This document shows, piece after piece, positions 7,378 to 13,318 of a DNA stretch of 24,608 bases (its first letter is position 1; each line of letters starts with the position of its first letter). A program made the translations under genes and the position numbers. Where the stretch lies: the NCBI GenBank assembly GCA_043797615.1, contig JAZDPK010000024.1, positions 1-24,608 of the forward strand, in the 5' to 3' direction. Below the pieces are notes generated by a model. The model was not told the DNA's origin. It worked only from the letters and a program-made list of their open reading frames with translations, and did no database searches. This DNA is from JAZDPK01 sp043797615. GTDB lineage: Bacteria; Patescibacteriota; Patescibacteriia; UBA11705; JABHMO01.

Positions 7378-7465
7378 AAATTTTTGCTGAAGTTTTTCGC
7401 CGATTTACTTTTCTTCCTTGGTAAAACGCAGCATAATTTATTCCAAATAATCAATCAAAGCAATT

Positions 7466-7500
7466 TTGCATTTTGAACTTTGAGTTTTGGATTTTCTCGC
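7466..7500. repeat. Heptad-period tract beside tRNA-Lys
   Basis: TTTGCAT, TTTGAAC, TTTGAGT, TTTGGAT, TTT: the reverse-complement form of the CAAAANN heptads found elsewhere in the window. It lies just downstream of tRNA-Lys. Confidence 0.5.
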
Positions 7501-7513
7501 TCCTGCGAGATTA

Positions 7514-7586
7514 TGGGCACGGTGGGACTCGAACCCACGACCAATTGCTTAAGAGGCAACTGCTCTACCAACTGAGCTACGCGCCC
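7514..7586 (-). tRNA. tRNA-Lys (CUU)
   Basis: On the minus strand the acceptor GGGCGCG (7586-7580) pairs with CGTGCCC with one G-U. Discriminator A is at 7514, and CCA is not encoded. The anticodon loop CTCTTAA gives CUU. The D-arm GTAGCTCAGTTGGTAGAGC and T-arm GTGGGTTCGAGTCCCAC are canonical. Confidence 0.96.
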
Positions 7587-7651
7587 TAGCGTTAAAAATA
7601 AGTGTAAATATCAAAATGCAAAAGGCAAAGAAAATTTTAATTTTGCATTCA

Positions 7652-7699
7652 GTCCTCCTTCGCTCTTTTTCGTTAAAACTTCGATGAGCTACGGAGGAC
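7652..7699. repeat. Nested palindrome (GWAGC/GCGAAG family, copy A)
   Basis: GTCCTCCTTCGC (7652-7663) and GCTACGGAGGAC (7688-7699) flank a 24-nt AT-rich centre. The outer GTCCTCC/GGAGGAC arms pair perfectly; TTC/TAC form the same internal loop as in the other copies. It lies between tRNA-Ala and tRNA-Lys. Confidence 0.75.
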
Positions 7700-7733
7700 A
7701 GCCTTCGTTATTAAATGAAAATGGCTGGCTGCG

Positions 7734-7764
7734 CCAGCCGTAGCCGCGAAGCGGCGAAGGCTGG
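7734..7764. repeat. Nested palindrome abutting tRNA-Ala CCA (copy C)
   Basis: CCAGCCGTAGC (7734-7744), the loop CGCGAAGCG (7745-7753, itself a hairpin) and GCGAAGGCTGG (7754-7764). The last three bases are the complement of the tRNA-Ala CCA, just as copy D meets tRNA-Leu. Another hairpin, GGCTGGC-TGC-GCCAGCC (7723-7739), overlaps its left arm. Confidence 0.75.
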
Positions 7765-7838
7765 TGGACCCTAAGGGAGTTGAACCCTTGACCTCTTCCA
7801 TGCCATGGAAGCGCTCTATCCAACTGAGCTAAGGGCCC
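7762..7838 (-). tRNA. tRNA-Ala (GGC)
   Basis: On the minus strand the acceptor GGGCCCT (7838-7832) pairs with AGGGTCC with one G-U. It is followed by A (7765) and an encoded CCA (7764-7762). The anticodon arm CTTCC-ATGGCAT-GGAAG gives GGC. The D-arm and the T-loop TTCAACT are normal. Confidence 0.96.
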
Positions 7839-7928
7839 GTTGTATAAATTCAAAGTGCAAAGCACAAAATCCAAAATGCAAATAAAGTCTACATCAAAAA
7901 TAATATATTGGCAACCTCTTGGCCTCCC

Positions 7929-8005
7929 GCGCAAAGTGCACCCGGCAGGATTTGAACCCTGCACAACTCACTTTGTTCGTGTGCAGGGCAAGCCTGCAAT
8001 TTTTT
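7929..8005 (-). repeat. tRNA-Arg 3'-derived tandem unit 1
   Basis: On the minus strand this 77-bp unit ends with GTTCAAATCCTGCCGGGTGC and ACTTTGCGC, matching the T-loop, acceptor 3' side and downstream bases of tRNA-Arg (8097-8170). Before that it has its own hairpin, CCCTGCACA...TGTGCAGGG, with an inner AC-AAA-GT stem. An extra G breaks the normal T-stem, and the D- and anticodon arms are missing, so it is not a tRNA. Confidence 0.75.
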
Positions 8006-8088
8006 GCACAAAGTGCGCCCAGCAGGAGTCGAACCCCGCACTACTCGCTTTGCTCGGGTGCGGGGCAAGCCTGCAATTATTTTATTCT
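8006..8088 (-). repeat. tRNA-Arg 3'-derived tandem unit 2
   Basis: A second, diverged copy of unit 1, 83 bp long. Its hairpin is CCCCGCAC...GTGCGGGG with an inner GC-AAA-GC. Compared with unit 1, both sides of two base pairs have changed together (T-A to C-G and A-T to G-C), so pairing is preserved. It ends GTTCGACTCCTGCTGGGCGC then ACTTTGTGC. Confidence 0.75.
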
Positions 8089-8096
8089 GCGCAAAG

Positions 8097-8170
8097 TGCA
8101 CCCGGCAGGATTTGAACCTGCGACCTACTGGTCCGAAGCCAGTCACTCTAATCCGCTGAGCTACGGGTGC
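8097..8170 (-). tRNA. tRNA-Arg (UCG)
   Basis: On the minus strand the acceptor GCACCCG (8170-8164) pairs with CGGGTGC. Discriminator A is at 8097, and CCA is not encoded. The anticodon arm ACTGG-CTTCGGA-CCAGT gives UCG, reading CGA and probably other CGN codons. The T-arm GCAGG-TTCAAAT-CCTGC is perfect. Two partial copies of its 3' half follow directly downstream. Confidence 0.95.
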
Positions 8171-8214
8171 ACTTTAAGCGGGATAAACTCCGCCAGGGAC
8201 TCTATCCATTGCCT

Positions 8215-8256
8215 GTCCTCCGAAGCCCCGAGTTTATCGAGGAAGCGAAGGAGGGA
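8215..8256. repeat. Nested palindrome (GWAGC/GCGAAG family, copy B)
   Basis: GTCCTCCGAAGC (8215-8226), an inner hairpin with CCCGAG facing CGAGG around TTTAT, and GCGAAGGAGG (8245-8254). The same core and 3x3 internal loop occur as in copies A, C and D, in the opposite orientation to A. It lies between the rnc stop and tRNA-Arg. The remaining bases 8171-8272 hold no gene. Confidence 0.7.
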
Positions 8257-8272
8257 GCTATGGGCGCATATG

Positions 8273-8965
8273 TTAAATCCAATTCTTCGCCTTCAATCCG
8301 TTTCTCGCCGCTTGTTCCTGCGCTTCTTGTTTGCTTAATCCTTCGCCTTGCGCCACCAGATACTTGCCCAAATATATTCCGACGATGAAATTTTTCGCGT
8401 GATCCGGCCCTGATTCGCCGAGCACTTTGTAAGTCGGCGTGACGCCGGCGAGTTCCTGCGCTTTTTCCTGGAAAGTGCTTTTCGGATCAAGATACAATTT
8501 TTTTTCGAGGATTTCCGGCAGCTTGCTTACAATATGTTTTTCAATGAAAGCCTGCACTTTTTCCCAGCCCTGGTCCAGATAGATGGCGCCGATCATCGCT
8601 TCCATCGCGTTCGCCAGGATGAATTGCCGCGCTTTGCCCGTGTCTTTCGCCTCGCCTTTGCTCATGTAGAGGAATTCTTCCAGCTCGAGCTCGACGGCGA
8701 TCTGCGACAGCATTTTGGCGTTGACGATGCTGGCGCGCCAGTTGGTCAGGTCGCCTTCCGGGTTCTGATAATTTTTGAATAAATTCTCCGTCACCACCAA
8801 TTCCAGCACCGCGTCCCCCAAAAATTCCAAGCGTTCGTTGTGGTCGAGCTTGAAATGCGGGTGCTCGTTCAGATAAGACCGATGCACCAGCGCCATTTTG
8901 AGCAGATCCTTGCTTTTGAAATTGATTTTCAGTTTTTTTTCGATTTTCGACAAGTCTTTTTCCAT
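8273..8965 (-). CDS. rnc: Ribonuclease III
   Basis: RNase III cleaves double-stranded RNA in rRNA maturation and mRNA turnover. The 230-residue protein has the catalytic signature NERLEFLGDAVLELVV in the N-terminal endonuclease domain, the second acidic cluster at ANAMEAMIGAIYLDQG, and a C-terminal double-stranded RNA-binding domain (DPKSTFQEKAQELAG to SKQEAQEQAARNGL). Length and active-site acids are normal. ATG 8965 is preferred; an in-frame ATG at 8992 would add nine hydrophobic residues, and neither has a Shine-Dalgarno sequence. nusB lies upstream on the same strand. The downstream tRNA cluster, full of hairpins, could be a substrate, but that is only inference. Confidence 0.95.
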   Translation of the reverse strand: MEKDLSKIEKKLKINFKSKDLLKMALVHRSYLNEHPHFKLDHNERLEFLGDAVLELVVTENLFKNYQNPEGDLTNWRASIVNAKMLSQIAVELELEEFLYMSKGEAKDTGKARQFILANAMEAMIGAIYLDQGWEKVQAFIEKHIVSKLPEILEKKLYLDPKSTFQEKAQELAGVTPTYKVLGESGPDHAKNFIVGIYLGKYLVAQGEGLSKQEAQEQAARNGLKAKNWI

Positions 8966-9087
8966 ATGCGAAAAACAGAAAACAGAAATCATGCCGAAGC
9001 CGCCGCCTTGAACGGATTTTTCTTTGGCCTAATTACTGCTTTCTGAAGAATAAATTATTTTTTCGATGTAAATATAAATTATACGAA

Positions 9088-9180
9088 TAGAGTCTTGATT
9101 ACTTGTCGCCTGTCTCTTGTTTTTTGTCTCTGATTTTTTTTTCTTGTTGTTTTGCTGTTTCGTTGTTTTGTTTTTTCCCT
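9088..9180. repeat. Heptad-period tract overlapping the 3' end of nusB
   Basis: From 9101 the plus strand reads roughly in sevens: ACTTGTC, GCCTGTC, TCTTGTT, TTTTGTC, TCTGATT, then drifting after a T-run to CTTGTTG, TTTTGCT. It covers the last ~25 codons of nusB and its stop, and encodes a Lys/Gln/Glu/Asn-rich tail. Confidence 0.5.
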
Positions 9181-9617
9181 TCTTTGTCTTCGCTTTTTTC
9201 CATCGGCCCGATTTTTTTGTAAATGGAGCCGAGCACGCCGTTCACGAATTTGCCGGACGATTCGCCGCCGTAGATTTTCGCCAGCTCGATCGACTCGTTG
9301 ATCGCCACTTTCGCCGGGATGTCCCGGTCGAAGATCAGCTCGTAAATGCCGATTCTTAAAATATTCCGGTCGATGTTCGTGATCTGGTCGATCGGCCATT
9401 CGGGCGCGTAATCCTCGATGTATTTATCGATGTCGTTGATTTTCTCCACCACTTCTTTCACGATTTTTTCCGTGAACGAATGGTCCGGATATTCCGGCGC
9501 GAAGGATTTGAAATTATAATTGATAATTTCGTCTATTTGCTTCGGATCCTGGCCGCGGAAATCCCATTCGAAAAGCGATTGGAGGGCGACTGTTCTGGCA
9601 AAATGTCTGTTAGACAT
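9099..9617 (-). CDS. nusB: Transcription antitermination factor NusB
   Basis: NusB, with NusE (S10), binds boxA in rRNA leader transcripts and promotes antitermination. The product has the family N-terminus RHFARTVALQSLFEWDF, the core NIDRNILRIGIYELIF, and PAKVAINESIELAKIYGGE then SSGKFVNGVLGSIYKK near the end of the globular domain (about residue 140). About 30 extra residues follow, all polar (KKQNNETAKQQEKK and similar), encoded by heptad-period repeat DNA; most NusB proteins end near the core. The start ATG at 9617 has no ribosome-binding site. rnc follows 133 bp downstream in the same direction. Confidence 0.94.
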   Translation of the reverse strand: MSNRHFARTVALQSLFEWDFRGQDPKQIDEIINYNFKSFAPEYPDHSFTEKIVKEVVEKINDIDKYIEDYAPEWPIDQITNIDRNILRIGIYELIFDRDIPAKVAINESIELAKIYGGESSGKFVNGVLGSIYKKIGPMEKSEDKEGKKQNNETAKQQEKKIRDKKQETGDK

Positions 9618-9713
9618 AAGTTGTGAATGAAGGTTTTTATTTTTTATTGGTTTAATTACATACTACCCTATTTTTAACGAAAAGGCAAGGGAAGCGGAAA
9701 GGGCGAACCGCGC

Positions 9714-9742
9714 TTGACAGAAGTGGATTTATTTAATAAAAT
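9714..9742 (+). promoter_or_regulatory. Sigma70-type promoter of the secreted-paralog unit
   Basis: TTGACA (9714-9719), 17 nt, TAAAAT (9737-9742). It is preceded by GCGC, as are the promoters at 15028 and (with one extra C) 24396. The leader is about 78 nt long. Confidence 0.85.
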
Positions 9743-9776
9743 GCACTGTGAATTAAGTTCGTACATTAACAACCAA

Positions 9777-9808
9777 GCGGGAACGGAATCCCGCGGCACA
9801 AATGCCGC
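9777..9808 (+). promoter_or_regulatory. Overlapping leader hairpins upstream of the 9827 gene
   Basis: GCGGGA-ACGGAA-TCCCGC (9777-9794) and GCGGCA-CAAA-TGCCGC (9793-9808) share two bases, so they compete. An alternative longer pairing of the second hairpin with GGA.TC outside it would exclude the first. A similar GCGGCA...TGCCGC hairpin lies at the same place before the paralog (10798-10819). The ribosome site GGAGAGGA starts 6 nt later (9815). Confidence 0.6.
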
Positions 9809-9826
9809 GAATCCGGAGAGGAAATC

Positions 9827-10714
9827 ATGAGACTGTTTGTCATTTTAATCAGCTTGCTGTTTTGTTCAGCGGTTTTCGCCGCAGGGAAGAAGGCGCCCGC
9901 CTTCGTTGCCACCGTCGCAGATGCTATGGTGGCCAGGGAAACTGCGGCGGACAAGCCGGAAACAAAGCCGTCTCGCCTTGCTCCGGGCGAGTCGAAGCCG
10001 GCCGAGACCAAGCCGGCGGATCAGAAAAAAGGAAAAAATAAAACTTTCAGCATCAAAGATAGCGTATTGGGCATTTACTTGTCTCCGGGCTACGGTTCTA
10101 TTGAAATCAACATTCCGATGAAGGAACTTGACATGCGATTTTCGTACTTACAGCCTTTTTATTCGTTGAATTCTTATTTGAATCCTTACTTACGGCAACA
10201 GTCAAGATGTGTGCAGGTGACTTTGGGCGCTACGCTTTGCCCGATTCAAGGAATTTCTGACAGCAGCAATTATATTTTCGCCCCTGGTTATGGAAATTTA
10301 TTTCCCCGTTGTTTGAACGGAAGTTATTTTGATTTATTTTCCAGCGGCTTTTATTGCAAGAGTTCAAACGAGGACGGGTACATCGGCATAATCAAGAACA
10401 AGACTCCGGCGCGCGTCACGATTACCGTGGAAAACAGCAAGGGAAAAATAAATTCCGCGGTTTCCATCAAAAAATGGGCGTTGTTGTGGGATATGGTCTG
10501 GGATATAGAAAAAAACATCAAAATATATTATTTCATCGCCAAAGCCAAGGCCACACTCAGAAAAGGCATCAGCGTGGAAGTGGTGATATACTACCGTCGT
10601 AGCGCGTTGTTAGATTCCTATAGTTACGATCAGATCCGCTGCTACGCCGGCGAGAAATACAAAAGCTGCCAAATCAAGTGGTTGGAACTTAAAGATTTCA
10701 GTTTAAAAAAGTAA
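9827..10714 (+). CDS. Secreted protein, paralog 1
   Basis: The 295-residue product starts with a classical signal peptide (MRLFVILISLLFCSAVFA, cleavage after AVFA). A linker rich in Ala, Lys, Pro and Glu (to about residue 70) follows, and then a beta-rich exported domain with several Cys and a C-terminal IRCYAGEKYKSCQIKW motif. No catalytic motif is recognised. The next gene is a paralog: the DNA of the signal peptide and linker is nearly identical between the two, and the middle is much more diverged. It has a consensus promoter, a structured leader and a GGAGAGG site, so strong expression is likely. Function unknown; a surface or released protein is an inference from the signal peptide. Confidence 0.8.
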   Translation: MRLFVILISLLFCSAVFAAGKKAPAFVATVADAMVARETAADKPETKPSRLAPGESKPAETKPADQKKGKNKTFSIKDSVLGIYLSPGYGSIEINIPMKELDMRFSYLQPFYSLNSYLNPYLRQQSRCVQVTLGATLCPIQGISDSSNYIFAPGYGNLFPRCLNGSYFDLFSSGFYCKSSNEDGYIGIIKNKTPARVTITVENSKGKINSAVSIKKWALLWDMVWDIEKNIKIYYFIAKAKATLRKGISVEVVIYYRRSALLDSYSYDQIRCYAGEKYKSCQIKWLELKDFSLKK

Positions 10715-10797
10715 ATCCCATGGAAGCCAGGGGTTGTTGGGCGGACAGTCGGCACGGCGAATATGCTTTGATTGCGGATAGAGCTCATTAACAACAA

Positions 10798-10819
10798 TGC
10801 GGCATTGTTCAATGCCGCA
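10798..10819 (+). promoter_or_regulatory. Leader hairpin before paralog 2
   Basis: TGCGGCATTG-TT-CAATGCCGCA is a perfect 10-bp stem with a 2-nt loop, 3 nt before the AAAGGAGG ribosome site. It matches the GCGGCA/TGCCGC hairpin of paralog 1. The preceding bases CATTAACAAC are also shared. With so tight a loop in RNA it may form with a 4-nt loop. Confidence 0.6.
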
Positions 10820-10835
10820 AACAAAGGAGGATGTC

Positions 10836-11648
10836 ATGAAATTTTTAGCGGTTTTAATCAGCTTGTTTTTTTGTGGTGCGGTTTTCGCCGAAGAAAAGAA
10901 GGCGCCCGCCGCCGTTGCCACCGTCGCAGATGCTATGGTGGCCAGGGAAACTACGGCGGACAAGCCCGAAACGAAGCCGGCTCGCCTCGCTCCGGGTGAG
11001 TCGAAGCGGGCGGAAACGCGGCCGGCGGTCAAGAAGGAAAGCAAAAGCAGATATTTCGGATTTCAGGAAAGCGTATTGAAAAACATGATTGTTCACGGTT
11101 CTGTCAAAAGCAGCATTCCGATGAAGAAGCTTGAGATGTGTTTCGCGTATATGCAGCCTTTCTGGGTCGGTTGGACCGATCAGCGCTCGGAAAAAAAATG
11201 CGTGGCGTTGAATAACGGCAATACGCTTTGCCCGGGCGGCCTCTTCAGCGGTCAGAACAATGACGGCCCATTCGGCAAATATTTCAAATTCGACAAGGGC
11301 GTTTTCGGAAATAAAAATATTTTCCTCAACGAAAAGGATGATTACGTCGGTTTTATCGAAGTCGAACCGCCGACTATCGTCAGTATCGCGGTCAACGGCG
11401 TGAAGGGCGGCGCGGCCAAGGTTGCAATCGATAAATGGCGTTTAGTGTGGGAAGAAAAGGTTTTGGATATTGCCACCGGCATCAGCCAAAGTTATTTCAT
11501 CGCCAAAGCCAAAGTTCAAGTTAAGAAAAGTTTGAAAGTCGACGTATATATTTACTACAGTTTTCACCTAAACAGCGATTCATACCGTTATGAACAGATC
11601 CGCTGCTATGCCGGCTCAAAATATCCGAGCTGCGAAATCAAGTGGTAA
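10836..11648 (+). CDS. Secreted protein, paralog 2
   Basis: The 270-residue product has the signal peptide MKFLAVLISLFFCGAVFA, the same KKAPA...VATVADAMVARET linker as paralog 1, and a diverged exported domain. The YFIAKAK strand and the end QIRCYAGSKYPSCEIKW are shared. It ends at the KW where paralog 1 runs on for nine further residues. ATG 10836 is chosen because it lies 5 nt after AAAGGAGG and starts the signal peptide; an in-frame ATG at 10797 lies in the leader hairpin. I see no clear promoter in the 121-bp gap, so it is probably co-transcribed with paralog 1. A strong terminator follows. Function unknown. Confidence 0.8.
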   Translation: MKFLAVLISLFFCGAVFAEEKKAPAAVATVADAMVARETTADKPETKPARLAPGESKRAETRPAVKKESKSRYFGFQESVLKNMIVHGSVKSSIPMKKLEMCFAYMQPFWVGWTDQRSEKKCVALNNGNTLCPGGLFSGQNNDGPFGKYFKFDKGVFGNKNIFLNEKDDYVGFIEVEPPTIVSIAVNGVKGGAAKVAIDKWRLVWEEKVLDIATGISQSYFIAKAKVQVKKSLKVDVYIYYSFHLNSDSYRYEQIRCYAGSKYPSCEIKW

Positions 11649-11656
11649 AATCTGCA

Positions 11657-11688
11657 GGGAACGGACGCATCCGCTCCCTTTTTTATTT
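11657..11688 (+). terminator. Intrinsic terminator after the secreted paralogs
   Basis: GGGAACGGA-CGCA-TCCGCTCCC (one A/C mismatch) is followed by six T. It lies 8 nt after the stop of paralog 2. Confidence 0.9.
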
Positions 11689-11730
11689 AAAATTAAAACG
11701 GCTAAATTAAAATATATTATCAAGCAATGA

Positions 11731-11759
11731 TTGACGGACAAGCTAAAATTTGATATTTT
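11731..11759 (+). promoter_or_regulatory. Promoter of the LysM/M23 gene
   Basis: TTGACG (11731-11736), 17 nt, TATTTT (11754-11759). A start near 11766 would give a leader of under 10 nt before ATG 11774. This also argues against the in-frame ATG at 11750, which would overlap the -10 region. Confidence 0.55.
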
Positions 11760-11773
11760 ATAAGGGCAAAACT

Positions 11774-13129
11774 ATGAAATTGAAGCCGATCATAATTAAG
11801 CTGGCCGCCGGTTTTCTGCGGAAAGCGTCCGCCGTCGGGTCGTTTATCGCGGCAAAATCCGGAGCGCTCAAAGCGCCGCTGTCGGTCGTCGGCGGGTTTT
11901 TCTTTTACAGCATCGTTTTCCCCCTGTATAAAGGGTTTTATTATTTAAAATACAAGATTTTGAATATCTACGCGCCGACCAAGAGCAAATTTTTCTATTT
12001 TTTGAGCAAAAGCTATTTTGTTCATTGTCTGCTCGTGGTCATCGGCGTCATTGTCATCGCCAACAGCATCAGCGCCGCCGATCTGCGGCAGGACAATTTC
12101 GGCGAGACAACAATCGTTTATTCGCTGTTCGCCGCCGAAGATTACGAGCAATTATCCATTGACAGCGCGATGCCGAGAACGCAGAGCCCGGCGCTTAATT
12201 ATTTGGACAATACGGCCAGCGTGCAAAGCCAGAAATCGATCGGCGACGTTTCGGGCGAACCGCAATTCGATTCCGGCATCTCCACGATCACGCAGGGCGG
12301 CAACGCCGTTGTCAAGCCGAACATCATCAAGCCGGCGGTAATCGGCCCGTCCGGCGCCATTTCGAGCCAAGGCGGCATAGCGACGTACATTGTCCAGAGC
12401 GGCGACACCATTTCCTCGATTGCCGGCAAATTCAAGGTCAGCGCGGACACGATCATCTGGCAGAACAATCTGGGATCGCGCGCAATAATTCATCTCGGCG
12501 ACAAGCTGGAAATTCTGCCGGTTTCCGGCGTAATGCACCTAGTGGCGCGCGGGGAAACGGTCGGCAGCATCGCGAAAAAGTATGGCATCGGCCAGAATCA
12601 GATTATCAGTTTCAACAATCTGTTTAACGCCTCTGACATCCGCATCGGCCAGGAACTGATCATTCCGGGCGGCAAAAAAATCGTTCCGCGCTCGATCGCT
12701 TCTTCGGCCGTTCCGAAAGTGTCGCCAATCACCCAGCTCTTCGAATCAGGCTTAGGCGCGCGGGCAAGCGTTTCCGGTTTAATTTGGCCGGCGGCAATTC
12801 ACCGCATTACGCAATATTTCAGCTGGCGCCACCAGGGACTTGACATCGGCATCGCCATCAATTCGTCGATTTATTCGGCGGAAGACGGCACGGCGGTTTT
12901 GGCCGGCTGGAGCACCGGCTACGGCAACAACGTGATCATCGACCATGGCAACGGCATCAAGACCCGCTACGCCCATTTGAACCGGATACTCGTGAAAGCC
13001 GGCGAAACGGTTGATAAGGGCCAGGTCATCGGCCTCAGCGGGTCGACCGGCTGGTCCACCGGACCGCATTTGCATTTTGAAATCATCATCAGCGGCGTTA
13101 GGAAGAATCCGCTGTCGTACATTAATTAA
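11774..13129 (+). CDS. Membrane-anchored LysM and M23 endopeptidase
   Basis: M23 zinc endopeptidases cut peptidoglycan cross-bridges, and LysM domains bind the glycan. The 451-residue protein has a basic N-terminus with a hydrophobic stretch, a transmembrane helix around residues 77-97 (CLLVVIGVIVIANS), and a Ser/Ala/Gln-rich linker. Next come LysM 1 (YIVQSGDTISSIAGKF to LGDKLEILPV), LysM 2 (HLVARGETVGSIAKKYGIG to IGQELIIPGG) and a C-terminal M23 domain with HQGLDIG, YGNNVIIDHGNGIKTRYAHL and GPHLHFEI. These contain the zinc-binding HxxxD and HxH motifs, so the enzyme looks active. The ribosome site is weak (AAGGG). A bidirectional terminator follows at 13211. Confidence 0.93.
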   Translation: MKLKPIIIKLAAGFLRKASAVGSFIAAKSGALKAPLSVVGGFFFYSIVFPLYKGFYYLKYKILNIYAPTKSKFFYFLSKSYFVHCLLVVIGVIVIANSISAADLRQDNFGETTIVYSLFAAEDYEQLSIDSAMPRTQSPALNYLDNTASVQSQKSIGDVSGEPQFDSGISTITQGGNAVVKPNIIKPAVIGPSGAISSQGGIATYIVQSGDTISSIAGKFKVSADTIIWQNNLGSRAIIHLGDKLEILPVSGVMHLVARGETVGSIAKKYGIGQNQIISFNNLFNASDIRIGQELIIPGGKKIVPRSIASSAVPKVSPITQLFESGLGARASVSGLIWPAAIHRITQYFSWRHQGLDIGIAINSSIYSAEDGTAVLAGWSTGYGNNVIIDHGNGIKTRYAHLNRILVKAGETVDKGQVIGLSGSTGWSTGPHLHFEIIISGVRKNPLSYIN

Positions 13130-13191
13130 ATTCAAAGCACAAAGCACAAAATTCAAAATAAATTTAAAGCTCAAAGTTTAAAATTTAAAAA
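13129..13191. repeat. Heptad-period tract after the M23 gene
   Basis: Reads in sevens as TTCAAAG, CACAAAG, CACAAAA, TTCAAAA, TAAATTT, AAAGCTC, AAAGTTT. With the tract at 13256-13318 it forms a loose inverted repeat around the terminator; the 16-mer TTTATTTTGAATTTTG is found in one and as its complement in the other. Confidence 0.6.
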
Positions 13192-13210
13192 CAATAAGAA
13201 CAGTTAGATA

Positions 13211-13246
13211 AAAAAACGCATTGGTTATACCCAATGGCGTTTTTTT
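13211..13246. terminator. Bidirectional terminator between M23 gene and comM
   Basis: AAAAAACGCATTGG and CCAATGGCGTTTTTTT form a stem with one bulged G and an ATAC-type loop. A-run and T-run flanks allow termination on both strands. It lies between the convergent genes ending at 13129 and 13319. Confidence 0.85.
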
Positions 13247-13255
13247 ATTGAATGA

Positions 13256-13318
13256 TTTATTTAAATTTTAGATTTTAAGTTTATTTTGAATTTTGGGCTT
13301 TGAGTTTTGTGCTTTGCT
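13256..13318. repeat. Heptad-period tract, complement orientation
   Basis: Reads in approximate sevens as ATTTTAG, ATTTTAA, GTTTATT, TTGAATT, TTGGGCT, TTGAGTT, TTGTGCT, TTG and ends one base before the comM stop codon. Confidence 0.55.

Noticed and set aside
6739..7434. Stop-codon recoding to explain the TAA upstream of the VanY-type gene
   Set aside because: Known recoding in related phyla concerns UGA, and all other genes here end normally at TAA, TAG or TGA.
7929..8170. Tandem ~80-bp repeats as a CRISPR-like array
   Set aside because: The repeated part is a tRNA 3' half with an internal hairpin, there are only two units, the spacers are short AT-rich remnants and no cas gene is near.
7689..8388. 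Several overlapping open frames over the tRNA-Ala and tRNA-Arg region
   Set aside because: They translate tRNAs and tRNA-derived repeats on both strands; the peptides are repeat artefacts.
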